This document shows positions 38,881-48,267 of a stretch of DNA of 64,000 bases, in pieces; the first letter of the stretch is position 1, and every line of letters begins with the position of its first letter. The notes beneath the pieces were generated by a model. That model searched no databases, had not been told where the DNA came from, and saw only the letters and a program-made list of their open reading frames with translations. Both the position numbers and the translations under genes were made by a program. The stretch lies in the NCBI RefSeq assembly GCF_022482905.1, contig NZ_JAKVOI010000001.1:2109958-2173957 (forward strand), in the 5' to 3' direction. This DNA is from Clostridium sp. (GTDB taxonomy: Bacteria; Bacillota; Clostridia; Clostridiales; Clostridiaceae).

Positions 38881-38972
38881 TACAAAAAATATAGAAACTT
38901 CAGTATGAATTTTATATGCATTTATCAAAATATATTTGAATTTAATATTTTATTTTTTATTTTATTCTCAAT

Positions 38973-38992
38973 ATTATGATAAATTATGATAA
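38973..38992 (+). repeat. Tandem 10-bp duplication in the opp leader
   Basis: ATTATGATAA occurs twice back to back. It is short and lies in AT-rich DNA; it could be a direct-repeat protein site or simple slippage. Confidence 0.5.
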
Positions 38993-39144
38993 ATTTTAAA
39001 ATTGAGCAGATTATTTATATCATTTTCTATTAAAATTTGACGTAAAAGTTAACTTCTTGTGATATCAGGAATCACATTGGTTAATCTTTATTATGCTGTT
39101 CTTAATAATCTACTGCTTTAGCTTAAAACATAAAGAAGTAGACC

Positions 39145-39150
39145 TATAAT
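39145..39150 (+). promoter_or_regulatory. Possible proximal -10 box of opp
   Basis: TATAAT lies 25 bases before oppB; the hexamer 17 bases upstream (CTTAAA) matches the -35 consensus at three positions. A second, short-leader promoter is possible. Confidence 0.35.
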
Positions 39151-39175
39151 AAAATACATAATTGGGGGTTAAAGA

Positions 39176-40099
39176 ATGCCGAAGTATATTTTGAAAAGAT
39201 TAGTTTACAGTGTCATTACAATCTGGATTGTAATATCCATAACCTTTTTGTTGATGCACTTAATCCCAGGCGGTCCCTTTGACGATGAAAAGAAGCTTCC
39301 ACCTCAGATTAAAGCTAACTTGGAACAAAAATTTGGACTGGATAAACCGCTCAGCAAACAATATACAACATATCTGGGCAATGTGGTATTACATGGTGAA
39401 CTCGGTCCATCCATGAGATATGAAGGTAAAACTGTAAACGAAGTTATATCTCAGTCATTTCCAGTGTCTGCCAAAGTAGGTATACTTGCTGTCTGTTTTG
39501 CTCTAATATTCGGCCTGTTTATGGGTATAATTGCAGCCCTGCATCAAGGCAAATGGCAGGACAGTCTTGCAATGCTCATATCAACACTTGGAGTAACTGT
39601 TCCTAACTTTGTAATGGCTACTTTCTTCATTTATTTTTTTGCCGTTAAACTTGGATGGTTTCCTGCAGTTGGACTGGATACTCCTTCAGGTTATGTACTT
39701 CCATCTGTTGCTCTTGGTGCATATTCTATGTCATTTATAGCCAGACTGTCAAGATCAAGTTTGCTTGAAGTAATACGACAGGACTACATAAAAGTGGCAA
39801 AAGCAAAAGGATTGCCCCAAAGCATAATAATATACAAGCATGCCCTGAAAAACTCGCTTATACCTATAGTTACATATATAGGACCATTATTTGCAGGAAT
39901 ACTTACAGGAAGCTTTGTAGTTGAAAATTTATTTGGAATACCAGGTCTTGGAAGAGAATTTGTCCAGAGCATATACAATAGGGATTATACTACCATATTG
40001 GGTGTCACTATATTTTATAGTGCATTTTTAATAATATGCAATCTAGTCGTAGACATATTATATGTAATAATTGATCCAAGAATAAAACTTGAATCCTAG
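39176..40099 (+). CDS. oppB: Oligopeptide ABC transporter permease OppB
   Basis: Inner permease of a peptide importer, 307 residues. The BPD-type N-terminus MPKYILKRLVYSVITIWIV with the first helix is typical, followed by PGGPFDDEKKLP and FGLDKPLSKQY. The EAA-like loop is visible near residue 200 (DYIKVAKAKGLPQSIIIYKHAL), the site that contacts the ATPase, and the C-terminal DIIYVIIDPRI-type end is present. GGGGGT precedes the ATG. First gene of opp B-C-D-F-A. Confidence 0.95.
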   Translation: MPKYILKRLVYSVITIWIVISITFLLMHLIPGGPFDDEKKLPPQIKANLEQKFGLDKPLSKQYTTYLGNVVLHGELGPSMRYEGKTVNEVISQSFPVSAKVGILAVCFALIFGLFMGIIAALHQGKWQDSLAMLISTLGVTVPNFVMATFFIYFFAVKLGWFPAVGLDTPSGYVLPSVALGAYSMSFIARLSRSSLLEVIRQDYIKVAKAKGLPQSIIIYKHALKNSLIPIVTYIGPLFAGILTGSFVVENLFGIPGLGREFVQSIYNRDYTTILGVTIFYSAFLIICNLVVDILYVIIDPRIKLES

Positions 40100-40110
40100 G
40101 AGGTTAGAAC

Positions 40111-41025
40111 ATGGAATTACCAAAGGATGAATTCGAGAAAGTATCAAAAAAAGAAAAAGAATCTGAAGCCATAGTAAGACCAAATATATCCTACTGGCAG
40201 GATGTATGGAGAAGATTGAAACTCAACAAACTGGCCATGGCCGGTTTAATATTTGTAATATTTATAACTTTACTCGCTATATTTGGTCCAATTTTATCAA
40301 AATACAACTACTACAGCCAGGACCTGAATATGGCAAATTTGCCGCCAAGCGCTGCCCACTGGTTTGGTACAGACAAATTCGGAAGAGATATATTTGTAAG
40401 AATATTATATGGTGCGAGAATTTCTCTTACTGTAGGCTATGCAGCAAGCTTATTGAATATAATAATAGGAATAATATATGGAGGGGTAGCCGGTTATTTT
40501 GGCGGAAAAGTGGACAATATAATGATGAGAATAGTGGATATCCTATATTCAATACCAATGACAATCTACGTAATACTCTTCATGGTTGTATTTGGTGCAG
40601 GACTCAAAAGCATTATAATAGCCCTTGCAGTTGCATTCTGGCTTACAATGGCAAGAATTGTAAGAGGAGAAATAATGTCACTTAAACAGCAGGAATTTGT
40701 ACTTGCCGCAAAAACTCTTGGTGCCTCATCCACAAGGATAATTTTTAAGCACCTGATCCCAAACTGTATGGGACCTATAATTGTAACTTTGACTCTTTCA
40801 GTTCCAGATGCCATATTTACAGAATCATTTTTAAGTTTCATAGGACTTGGTGTATCGGCTCCAATGGCCTCATGGGGAACTCTGGCATCTGATGCTCTAG
40901 ATGGTTTTCAATTATATCCACTTCAATTGTTCTTTCCATCTATGGCAATATGTTTGACTATGCTTGCGTTTAATCTGTTAGGTGATGGATTGAGAGATTC
41001 TCTGGATCCTAAAATGAAGAAATGA
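40111..41025 (+). CDS. oppC: Oligopeptide ABC transporter permease OppC
   Basis: Second permease of the importer, 304 residues. A cytoplasmic N-terminal segment (about 1-45) is followed by a first helix LAMAGLIFVIFITLLAIFG, the OppC signature HWFGTDKFGRDIFVRILYGARISL, and the EAA loop QEFVLAAKTLGASSTRIIFKH near residue 195. The end GDGLRDSLDPKMKK is typical. AGGAGG lies before the ATG, 11 bases after oppB. Confidence 0.96.
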   Translation: MELPKDEFEKVSKKEKESEAIVRPNISYWQDVWRRLKLNKLAMAGLIFVIFITLLAIFGPILSKYNYYSQDLNMANLPPSAAHWFGTDKFGRDIFVRILYGARISLTVGYAASLLNIIIGIIYGGVAGYFGGKVDNIMMRIVDILYSIPMTIYVILFMVVFGAGLKSIIIALAVAFWLTMARIVRGEIMSLKQQEFVLAAKTLGASSTRIIFKHLIPNCMGPIIVTLTLSVPDAIFTESFLSFIGLGVSAPMASWGTLASDALDGFQLYPLQLFFPSMAICLTMLAFNLLGDGLRDSLDPKMKK

Positions 41026-41040
41026 TAGGGGGATACATAA

Positions 41041-42060
41041 ATGGATAGATTACTTGACGTAAATAACCTACATACATCTTTCCAGACTTATCTAGGTGAA
41101 GTAAAGGCAGTACGTGGAGTATCCTTTCATCTTGATAAAGGTGAGGCACTCGGAATAGTTGGAGAATCTGGAAGCGGGAAAAGTATAACCATGATGTCAA
41201 TCATGAGACTTCTTCCTGAAAATGGCAAAATAAAAGCAGATAATATAAAATTTTTAGACAAAGATTTGACGGAACTAAGTGACAAACAAATGGAAGAAAT
41301 ACGGGGAAATGACATTGGAATGATATTTCAGGATCCTATGACTTCCTTGAATCCAGTTTTCAAAATAGGCTATCAACTGGCGGAACCACTTATAAAACAC
41401 AGGCATATGAGCAGAGAAGCTGCAAATAAAAAAGTTGTTGAAATGCTGAAATTGGTTGGAATACCCAGTGCTGAAAAGAGAATAAATCAATATCCGCACG
41501 AATTTTCCGGTGGAATGAGGCAAAGGGCCATGATAGCCATGGCCCTCATCTGTGAGCCAAAGCTCTTAATTGCAGATGAACCTACCACAGCCCTAGACGT
41601 AACTATACAGGCACAGATACTTGAACTCATGAAGGATCTAAGAGCCAAGCTTGGCATGTCAATAATATTGATAACGCATGACCTGGGTGTTGTAGCAGAT
41701 CTGTGCAGCAGAATAAATGTCATGTACGGTGGAATGATTATCGAGAGGGGAACAACAAGAGATATATTCTACAGTTCAAAACATCCGTATACCTGGGGAC
41801 TTTTAAGGAGCATACCAAATCCAAAGGAAGATATAAAACAGAGACTGAAGCCCATAGACGGGACTCCGCCGGACCTGCTGAAGCCACCAGTTGGCTGTCC
41901 TTTTGCTCCAAGGTGTGAATATGCAATGAAAATATGTTTGAACAAGATGCCTGAAGCTTTTGAGATAGATACCCAGCATTTTGCTTCCTGCTGGCTCAAC
42001 CATCCAGATGCGCCTAAAATAGACAGGCTAAGTGTAGGGGGTACGGAAGATGAACACTGA
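41041..42060 (+). CDS. oppD: Oligopeptide ABC transporter ATP-binding protein OppD
   Basis: First ATPase of the importer, 339 residues. Walker A GIVGESGSGKS, signature FSGGMRQRAMIAMAL, Walker B LLIADEPTTALD and ITHDLGVVAD are intact. The oligopeptide C-terminal extension contains the Cys pattern GCPFAPRCEYAMKIC and FASCW, which in Opp/Dpp ATPases can bind an iron-sulfur cluster. GGGGG precedes the ATG; the end overlaps oppF by 11 bases. Confidence 0.97.
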   Translation: MDRLLDVNNLHTSFQTYLGEVKAVRGVSFHLDKGEALGIVGESGSGKSITMMSIMRLLPENGKIKADNIKFLDKDLTELSDKQMEEIRGNDIGMIFQDPMTSLNPVFKIGYQLAEPLIKHRHMSREAANKKVVEMLKLVGIPSAEKRINQYPHEFSGGMRQRAMIAMALICEPKLLIADEPTTALDVTIQAQILELMKDLRAKLGMSIILITHDLGVVADLCSRINVMYGGMIIERGTTRDIFYSSKHPYTWGLLRSIPNPKEDIKQRLKPIDGTPPDLLKPPVGCPFAPRCEYAMKICLNKMPEAFEIDTQHFASCWLNHPDAPKIDRLSVGGTEDEH

Positions 42061-43033
42061 TAAACCATTTATTGAAATAAGAAATCTCAAAAAATACTTT
42101 CCCGCAAAGAAATCTTTTTTTGGAAAAGTGACAAGCAATGTCAAGGCAGTAGATGATGTATCTTTTACCATAGAAAAAGGAGAAACCCTTGGATTGGTCG
42201 GAGAATCAGGATGTGGTAAAACCACTACAGGAAGAACCATAATTAAATTATATGAACCAACAGACGGGCAAATAATATACGACGGAGTGGATATATCCAA
42301 ATTCTCTACAAATAAGATGATGCCCTACAGAAGGAAAATGCAGATGATATTCCAGGACCCATATGCTTCTCTGGACTCCAGAATGACTGTAGGCGACATA
42401 ATAGGAGAATCCATAGACATTCACAATCTGATGAAAGGCAAGGAAAGACGGGATAGAATTCAATATCTTTTAAACAAGGTAGGCTTGAACAAGGACCATT
42501 CAAACAGATATCCCCATGAATTTTCAGGAGGCCAGAGACAGAGAATAGGAATAGCAAGAGCTCTTGCTGTGGAACCCGAATTCATAGTATGTGATGAACC
42601 TATATCCGCACTGGACGTGTCAATTCAGGCCCAGGTTGTAAACATGCTTGAAGATCTCCAGGATGATCTGGGACTTACATATCTTTTCATAGCCCATGAT
42701 TTATCCATGGTAAAACATATATCAACCAAAATAGGAGTTATGTATCTTGGAAAAATGGTAGAAATGGCTGAGAGTAATGAATTATACAAAAATCCGCTTC
42801 ATCCATATACCAAGGCACTACTGTCAGCAATACCAATACCTGACCCTGATATGGCTAAAAAGAACAATAGAATAATGCTGGAAGGTGAAACTCCTTCACC
42901 AATAGACCCGCCACCGGGCTGCAGATTCAAGGACAGGTGCAGATATTCAATGAAGAGATGTTCCGAGGAAGAACCTGTTTTAAAGGATATGGGCGGCGGG
43001 CACTGTACAGCCTGTCATCTATATGACAAGTAA
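42050..43033 (+). CDS. oppF: Oligopeptide ABC transporter ATP-binding protein OppF
   Basis: Second ATPase, 327 residues. Walker A GLVGESGCGKTTTGR, signature FSGGQRQRIGIARAL, Walker B FIVCDEPISALD and FIAHDLSMVKH are intact. The C-terminal Cys motif GCRFKDRCRYSMKRC and TACHL is also present. The gene starts inside the last codons of oppD, after GGGGGT, so the two ATPases should be made in equal amounts. Confidence 0.97.
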   Translation: MNTDKPFIEIRNLKKYFPAKKSFFGKVTSNVKAVDDVSFTIEKGETLGLVGESGCGKTTTGRTIIKLYEPTDGQIIYDGVDISKFSTNKMMPYRRKMQMIFQDPYASLDSRMTVGDIIGESIDIHNLMKGKERRDRIQYLLNKVGLNKDHSNRYPHEFSGGQRQRIGIARALAVEPEFIVCDEPISALDVSIQAQVVNMLEDLQDDLGLTYLFIAHDLSMVKHISTKIGVMYLGKMVEMAESNELYKNPLHPYTKALLSAIPIPDPDMAKKNNRIMLEGETPSPIDPPPGCRFKDRCRYSMKRCSEEEPVLKDMGGGHCTACHLYDK

Positions 43034-43097
43034 AACATGCTATATAAGTGTTTACACCATGTAGGCACCTAATATAAAATTTTTAAGGAGGACTATT

Positions 43098-44747
43098 ATG
43101 TTAAAGAACAAATTTAAGATCTTTGCAGTTGCAATGTCACTTACATTTGTAGGTTCACTGTTTGCCGGCTGCGGAGGTTCCAAAAACAGCACTGGTTCAG
43201 ACGGCAAAACCACAATAAAGGTAAACATTGCCGCTGATCCTAGAACAATCGATCCCGGGCTGAACAACTCGGTTGAAGGTGGTCACGTAATTACAAACGC
43301 TTTCGAAGGCTTGACAAATCTGGACAAAGACGAAAAGGTAGTACCTGGTGTTGCAGAGAAATGGGACGTATCAAGCGATGGGCTGACTTATACTTTCCAT
43401 TTGAGGAAAAATGCAAAATGGTCAGATGGAAAAGGTGTTACTGCAAAGGACTTTGAGTATTCCTGGAAGAGAGCCCTTGATCCAAAGACGGCCTCTCAAT
43501 ACGCATATCAGCTTTTCTACCTGAAAAACGGTGAAGCCTATAACCAGGGAAAAGCAACGGCAGATCAGGTAAGTGTTACTGCAAAGGATGACTATACATT
43601 AGTGGCTACACTTCAGAACCCTACTCCTTATTTTCTGTCACTTACATCTTTTCCTACTTATGATCCGGTAAGAAAAGACGTGGTTGAAAAAAATCCAACT
43701 TCATGGGCTACAAAGGCTGACACCTATATATCAAACGGTCCTTACAAAATGGTTGAATACAAGGCAAAGGACAGCTTGAACTTTGAGAAAAACCCCAACT
43801 ACTGGGATAAAAGCAACATAAAGATAGACAGAATTGAATTCAAGACTCTGGAAAATGAAAGCAGCTACTATGCAGCATTCAAAACGGGAGATCTTGATTT
43901 GATCGATAAACCACCTGCTACAGAAGCTCCTAACCTTTTAAAAAGCGGAACAGCAAAGGCTTATCCATATCTTGGTACTTACTACTATGATATAAACGTA
44001 TCTCCTCAAGCCAAGACAATCAATCCTGATGCAGCCAAGGCATTGAGTGATGTAATGGTGAGGAAGGCTTTGAATCTGGCAATAGACAGAACTTCCATAA
44101 CTCAGAAAGTTACAAAATCCGGAGAAGTACCTGCCAGCTCTTTCGTACCCAAAGGTACCAGTGATTCAAATGGAAAAGAGTTTACAGACAAGGAATATCT
44201 TCCAAAAACTGCAGATGTTGCACAGGCTAAAAAACTTCTTGCTGAAGCCGGTTATCCTGGAGGAAAAGGATTCCCTCAGCTGGAAATATTATATAACACA
44301 ATGCAGGGACATCAGAATATAGCCCAAGCAATTCAGGATATGTGGAAAAAGAATCTAGGAATAAATGTAACTCTCAAGAATGTTGAAAGAAAGGTTCATC
44401 TGACCCAGCTTCAGAACCATCAGTTCCTATTGGGAAGAGATGCCTGGATAGCTGACTACAATGATGCAATGACCTTCCTCGATATGTTCACAACTGGTAA
44501 TGGCAACAATATGACAGGTTACTCAAATTCTAAATATGATCAGCTTATAAATCAAGCCAAAGCAGAACCTGACAAAGCCAAGAGAGCTGATTTAATGCAT
44601 CAGGCAGAAGACCAATTGATGATTGATCTACCTATAATTCCAATTTATTACTACACTGAAGTTGTATGTATGAATCCAAAGCTTAAAGATGTCCATATAT
44701 CAAACTTGGGCTTCTTTATCTTCAGAGAGGCACATCTTGACAAATAA
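43098..44747 (+). CDS. oppA: Oligopeptide-binding lipoprotein OppA
   Basis: Extracellular peptide-binding protein of SBP family 5, 549 residues. The signal peptide ends with the lipobox LFAGC, so it is anchored to the membrane by lipid. The family 5 region shows DPRTIDPGLNNSVEGGHVI, AFEGLTNLDKD, AEKWDVSSDGLTYTFHLRKN, AKWSDGKGVTAKDF and ALNLAIDRTSIT. AAGGAGG precedes the ATG. Last gene of the operon, followed by a hairpin terminator. Peptide uptake for nutrition or signalling cannot be told apart here. Confidence 0.96.
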   Translation: MLKNKFKIFAVAMSLTFVGSLFAGCGGSKNSTGSDGKTTIKVNIAADPRTIDPGLNNSVEGGHVITNAFEGLTNLDKDEKVVPGVAEKWDVSSDGLTYTFHLRKNAKWSDGKGVTAKDFEYSWKRALDPKTASQYAYQLFYLKNGEAYNQGKATADQVSVTAKDDYTLVATLQNPTPYFLSLTSFPTYDPVRKDVVEKNPTSWATKADTYISNGPYKMVEYKAKDSLNFEKNPNYWDKSNIKIDRIEFKTLENESSYYAAFKTGDLDLIDKPPATEAPNLLKSGTAKAYPYLGTYYYDINVSPQAKTINPDAAKALSDVMVRKALNLAIDRTSITQKVTKSGEVPASSFVPKGTSDSNGKEFTDKEYLPKTADVAQAKKLLAEAGYPGGKGFPQLEILYNTMQGHQNIAQAIQDMWKKNLGINVTLKNVERKVHLTQLQNHQFLLGRDAWIADYNDAMTFLDMFTTGNGNNMTGYSNSKYDQLINQAKAEPDKAKRADLMHQAEDQLMIDLPIIPIYYYTEVVCMNPKLKDVHISNLGFFIFREAHLDK

Positions 44748-44762
44748 TTTGTAAAAAGCAAG

Positions 44763-44788
44763 GAGCTGTCTTGATTTTAAGGCAGCTC
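44763..44788 (+). terminator. Intrinsic terminator after oppA
   Basis: GAGCTGTCTT (44763-44772) pairs with AAGGCAGCTC (44779-44788), one G-U in ten, loop of six. The following U-run is short (TTCT), so strength is moderate. Confidence 0.75.
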
Positions 44789-44823
44789 TTCTAACTGGAT
44801 ATTGCATATTGATTTATGCAATC

Positions 44824-45489
44824 CTACCTAACATCAATTTTATCCTTGAGCTTCTCAAAAGTCTTATCTCCTATTCTATCAACATTTTTTATATCCTCTT
44901 TGGATGAAAAATCACCGTTCTTTTCCCTGTAGTCTATTATATTCTGGGCAGTTACATCTCCTACACCAGGTATGCTCTTCAGTTCTTCTAGGGATGCGGT
45001 ATTTATATTTATCACTCCATCTTCATCCAATCCTGATTTACCTTCCGCTGATATACTTTTACCCGACTCTTCTTCCCTCTGTATCTTTTCTATATATATG
45101 TAGTCTTCATCTTTCAACTTTTTAGCTAAGTTTATTTTATAGGCGTCTGCATCATCCTTGAATCCTCCTGAAATTTTAATCAGATCTTCCACTCTGCTGT
45201 CACCTTTCAAACTGTATACTCCGGGTTTCTTTACCTCACCATTTATGTAAACCGTTATATTCCCTGAACTGTTTTTCAATTCTTCACCATTGTTCTGAAC
45301 TTCCTTATAATCTTCCTGTTTGAAAATATTTTCACTATCGGTTATCTTTACAGGTTTTGAATTCTTATAACCTATAAACAGGAAAAATGCAAATGCAATC
45401 AGAATAAATATAGATCCCACAATTTTTCTTTTATATTTATTGCCAACACACCTTTCCGTCCACTTTGCAATTTTATCCAATATAGCCAT
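44824..45489 (-). CDS. comEA: ComEA-like helix-hairpin-helix DNA-binding protein
   Basis: Surface DNA receptor for transformation. About 221 residues: an N-terminal membrane anchor (about 25-45, IVGSIFILIAFAFFLFIGYK), an SLBB-type external domain (VYINGEVKKPGVYSLKGDSRVEDLIK), a linker, and a ComEA helix-hairpin-helix repeat at the end (NINTASLEELKSIPGVGD, then AQNIIDYREKNGDF). AGAGGG upstream favours the ATG at 45489 over 45522. It stands alone, about 9 kb from comEC. Confidence 0.93.
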   Translation of the reverse strand: MAILDKIAKWTERCVGNKYKRKIVGSIFILIAFAFFLFIGYKNSKPVKITDSENIFKQEDYKEVQNNGEELKNSSGNITVYINGEVKKPGVYSLKGDSRVEDLIKISGGFKDDADAYKINLAKKLKDEDYIYIEKIQREEESGKSISAEGKSGLDEDGVININTASLEELKSIPGVGDVTAQNIIDYREKNGDFSSKEDIKNVDRIGDKTFEKLKDKIDVR

Positions 45490-45615
45490 AGGCTTTATTC
45501 TCCCTCTACAAAATATTTGCAATCTATAGAATATTCGTTTAAAATATATATTTACACTAGTTATTTATAATTATTGACAATAAAAAGAAATTATGTCGCA
45601 TCTATTATATTTTTT

Positions 45616-45624
45616 TGATATAAT
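45616..45624 (+). promoter_or_regulatory. Extended -10 promoter of the dacF-like gene
   Basis: TGATATAAT gives a consensus -10 with the extended TGn element, about 30 bases before the start codon; no good -35 lies at standard spacing. TTGACA at 45574-45579 is 39 bases away and cannot pair with it. Confidence 0.5.
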
Positions 45625-45653
45625 ATAATAGATTATTGTTTAGGGAGGAAAAA

Positions 45654-46880
45654 ATGAAAAAATTAATCATATTTGCACTATCGTGTCTATTGCTTATCAA
45701 CTACATAAGCCCAATAACTGTCTATGCTAAAGAAAAACCTCCTTCAGTTTCAGCAGACAGTGCAGTACTTTTAGATGCAAATACCGGCAAAATATTATAT
45801 TCGAAAAATCCTGACTCAGCCTATCCTCCAGCTTCCACAACCAAAATAATGACTGCACTTCTGGTACTGGAAAAAGGAAATCTAGACAGCTATGTAACCG
45901 TTGGCAAAAATCCCCCTCGAGTAGATGGAACAAGGCTCGGATTAATTGAAGGTGAAAAATTAAAGGTGAGGGATCTGCTATATGGTTTGTTACTCGCTTC
46001 AGATAATGACTGTGCAGAAGCACTTGCAGAATATACAGGTGGTTCTTTAAATAAATTTGTAGGACAAATGAATAAAAGGGCAAAAGAATTGGGTGCTTCC
46101 CATACCCACTTTGAAAATCCAAGTGGTTTGTTCAATAAAAATCACAAGGTTTCTTCACGGGATCTGGCAATTATTATGAATAAGTTAACGAATAACCCTG
46201 AATATTCTAAAATAGCCACTACACTTTCATATACAATCAAACCTACTAATAAATCAAGCAGTCCGAGAACTGTATGGAATGAGAACAAATTGGTTCAAAA
46301 ACAATCCCGGTATTACTATGAAGGAGCCCTTGGAGGAAAGACAGGTTATACGATACAGTCACTTCACTCCTATGTAGCAGCAGCTACACATGGAGGTCAT
46401 AAATTGATTGTAGCCCTGGTTCATGACAAGAACAAGACTTTCTTCCCCGATGCCATATCACTGTTCAACTATGGTTTTAACAATTTCAAGCTTGAAAAAC
46501 TTTACTCAAAGGGTGATCTGGTAACTACTTATACAAAAGATGATTTGTCAATTCCATTAATGGCCGAATCAGATTTTTATTACACTAGAAGTATCGACGA
46601 CAGATCCACACCGGTATTAAATTTAAAAGACAAGGCATTGAATTTGAAATCATTTAAAGCTGGAGATACTGTAGAAGAAGCCACTATCTCTTTCAATGGC
46701 ACCACTATCGGTAGTCTAAAACTTGTAAGCAATGTAGACCATGCTGCTAAAACCATGTTCAATCAACATCCCATTCAGCTTTTACATATGGATAATACTC
46801 AATATGCCATTATAATTGCATCCTTATTGGCATTGATAGGTATAGCAATTATCGTAATAAAAAAATACATATCTATATAA
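45654..46880 (+). CDS. dacF: D-alanyl-D-alanine carboxypeptidase, DacF type
   Basis: Low-molecular-mass penicillin-binding protein that trims the terminal D-Ala of peptidoglycan stem peptides. A signal peptide covers about residues 1-25. Active-site motifs are in order: PASTTKIMTAL (S-T-T-K near 62), LLASDNDCAEA (SDN near 120) and GGKTGYTIQS (KTG near 225). A C-terminal beta domain and a final membrane helix (about 380-402) fit the family. GGGAGGAAAAA supports the ATG at 45654. DacF acts in forespore cortex synthesis in Bacillus; a vegetative role is equally possible here. Confidence 0.93.
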   Translation: MKKLIIFALSCLLLINYISPITVYAKEKPPSVSADSAVLLDANTGKILYSKNPDSAYPPASTTKIMTALLVLEKGNLDSYVTVGKNPPRVDGTRLGLIEGEKLKVRDLLYGLLLASDNDCAEALAEYTGGSLNKFVGQMNKRAKELGASHTHFENPSGLFNKNHKVSSRDLAIIMNKLTNNPEYSKIATTLSYTIKPTNKSSSPRTVWNENKLVQKQSRYYYEGALGGKTGYTIQSLHSYVAAATHGGHKLIVALVHDKNKTFFPDAISLFNYGFNNFKLEKLYSKGDLVTTYTKDDLSIPLMAESDFYYTRSIDDRSTPVLNLKDKALNLKSFKAGDTVEEATISFNGTTIGSLKLVSNVDHAAKTMFNQHPIQLLHMDNTQYAIIIASLLALIGIAIIVIKKYISI

Positions 46881-46885
46881 AAACA

Positions 46886-46923
46886 AAAGATAAGTTGAGA
46901 AACTGTATTTTCAACTTATCTTT
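46886..46923. terminator. Bidirectional terminator between dacF and the RluA-family gene
   Basis: AAAGATAAGTTGA (46886-46898) and TCAACTTATCTTT (46911-46923) pair over 13 bases, with T-tails on both sides. The stop codon of the convergent minus-strand gene lies inside the right arm. Confidence 0.92.
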
Positions 46924-47813
46924 TTAATTAGATTTTTAATATCATTTGGGATATCCGTTTCCAGTTCAACTACCCTTCCAGTTCTAGGATGTGGAAATTT
47001 TACCTTATAGGCATGAAGCGCCTGCCTGTTTATATAATCACAATCATTGTATTCACTGTAAAGTGTATCTCCAAAAATAGGATAACCTATATTGCTCAAA
47101 TGCACCCTGATTTGATGGGTTCTCCCAGTTTCCAAAATCAATCTTACTATATCTCCAAGTTTCAAACTTTTAACCACATTATATTTTGTTATACTTTTCT
47201 GTCCCTTTTCATCTATTATTCTCTTTATCCCACTTTCCTCAGGTTTGTATATGGGCATATCTATAATTCCCTCTTTGTTTGTCATATTGCCATGTACCAC
47301 TGCAATATAACTCTTCTCAAAATTGCTGCATTTCATGTCTCTTGCCAGCGCCATATGTGCAAATTGATTCTTGGCAACTATTACAAGCCCTGAAGTATCC
47401 ATATCAAGCCTGCTCACCAACCGCACTATGCATTTTTCATTATTTTCTCTAAAATGATAGAGAAGCCCATTTGCCAGAGTACAGCTCTGATAACTCTTTG
47501 TGGGGTGAACGACCATACCCGGTCTCTTGTTCACTACTATCACATCTTCATCTTCATATGCTATATCCAAATCCATTTTCTCTGGTTCTATATACTGACT
47601 TTCCTCCTTGAATGGATTCAACGACACCCTGTCCCTGAATTTCAGTACATAGTTCAGTTTTACCCTTCTATTGTTTACCTTAATTCTTCCATCCAGAGCT
47701 GCACCTTTTATCAGTCTTCCAGACAGCTTCTTGCGTTTTCTAAGATATTCCCTTAATTTTAGTCCCTCTTCACCTTGTTCTACATTGAAAAACAACTCGT
47801 TGAGTCCTGACAT
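46911..47813 (-). CDS. RluA family ribosomal pseudouridine synthase
   Basis: RNA pseudouridine synthase of the RluA/RluD type, 300 residues. An N-terminal S4 domain is visible (LREYLRKRKKLSGRLIKGAA; GRIKVNNRRVKL). The catalytic stretch VSRLDMDTSGLVIVAKN near residue 137 contains the essential Asp. ETGRTHQIRVHLS and PIFGDTLY complete the fold. The exact uridine targets cannot be read from sequence. Followed on the same strand upstream by ridA; ends in the shared terminator. Confidence 0.93.
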   Translation of the reverse strand: MSGLNELFFNVEQGEEGLKLREYLRKRKKLSGRLIKGAALDGRIKVNNRRVKLNYVLKFRDRVSLNPFKEESQYIEPEKMDLDIAYEDEDVIVVNKRPGMVVHPTKSYQSCTLANGLLYHFRENNEKCIVRLVSRLDMDTSGLVIVAKNQFAHMALARDMKCSNFEKSYIAVVHGNMTNKEGIIDMPIYKPEESGIKRIIDEKGQKSITKYNVVKSLKLGDIVRLILETGRTHQIRVHLSNIGYPIFGDTLYSEYNDCDYINRQALHAYKVKFPHPRTGRVVELETDIPNDIKNLIKKIS

Positions 47814-47840
47814 GATCTACCCCTCTTTTTATTTCACAAC

Positions 47841-47858
47841 GGGGGCACAGACGCCCCC
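47841..47858 (-). terminator. GC-rich hairpin after ridA
   Basis: GGGGGC and GCCCCC pair (plus one G-U) around a short loop between ridA and the RluA-type gene. There is no T-tract, so it may slow rather than end transcription. Confidence 0.5.
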
Positions 47859-47871
47859 ATTTAACCTAAAA

Positions 47872-48252
47872 CTAACTTGCCAATGCTATTACTTCTATTT
47901 CCACAAGAGCATCCTTGGGAAGTTTTACTTCTACACATGATCTCGCTGGCATGTCAGTTTTAAAATATTTTGCATAAACCTCATTGACTGCAGCAAAATC
48001 ATTTATATCTTTTATAAATACTGTAGTTTTTACAACATCCTTAAAAGATAACCCTGCTTTTTTTAAAATTGCCCCGATATTTTCAAGTGACCTTTCAGCT
48101 GCTGCTTTTACATCCCCTGTGACCAATTCTCCTGTTTCAGGATCCAATGGTATCTGTCCTGAAACAAACAGCAATTTTCCAGCTTTAACGGCCTGTGAAT
48201 ACGGTCCTACGGCTGCTGGTGCCTTTTTAGTACTTATTATTTCCTTTTTCAT
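47872..48252 (-). CDS. ridA: RidA family reactive-enamine/imine deaminase
   Basis: Removes reactive 2-aminoacrylate and related imines released by PLP enzymes. The 126 residues match the family throughout: [32 protein letters not shown], and [20 protein letters not shown] with the conserved catalytic Arg. It lies downstream of yqeK, where rsfS is frequent in related genomes. Confidence 0.96.
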   Translation of the reverse strand: MKKEIISTKKAPAAVGPYSQAVKAGKLLFVSGQIPLDPETGELVTGDVKAAAERSLENIGAILKKAGLSFKDVVKTTVFIKDINDFAAVNEVYAKYFKTDMPARSCVEVKLPKDALVEIEVIALAS

Positions 48253-48267
48253 AAAAAGCCCTCCATT

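Larger units (their letters stand above)
38436..39175. other. 740-base AT-rich intergenic region upstream of opp
   Basis: The only long gene-free stretch. It separates the divergent pseudo-ATPase and opp genes. It holds a strong sigma-A promoter near 38852, a nearer -10 candidate at 39145, a 10-bp tandem duplication at 38973 and a small inverted repeat GTGAT/ATCAC around 39059-39075. On the minus strand TATAAT at 38470-38475 could serve the pseudo-ATPase gene, without a clear -35. No coding frame, tRNA or known riboswitch was recognised. Confidence 0.7.

Noticed and set aside
38436-39175. Mobile element or small RNA gene in the opp upstream gap
   Set aside because: No inverted terminal repeats, transposase remnant, tRNA fold or GC-rich structured block could be seen.
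45574-45579. TTGACA as the -35 of dacF
   Set aside because: No -10 box lies at 16-18 bases; the good TATAAT is 39 bases downstream.
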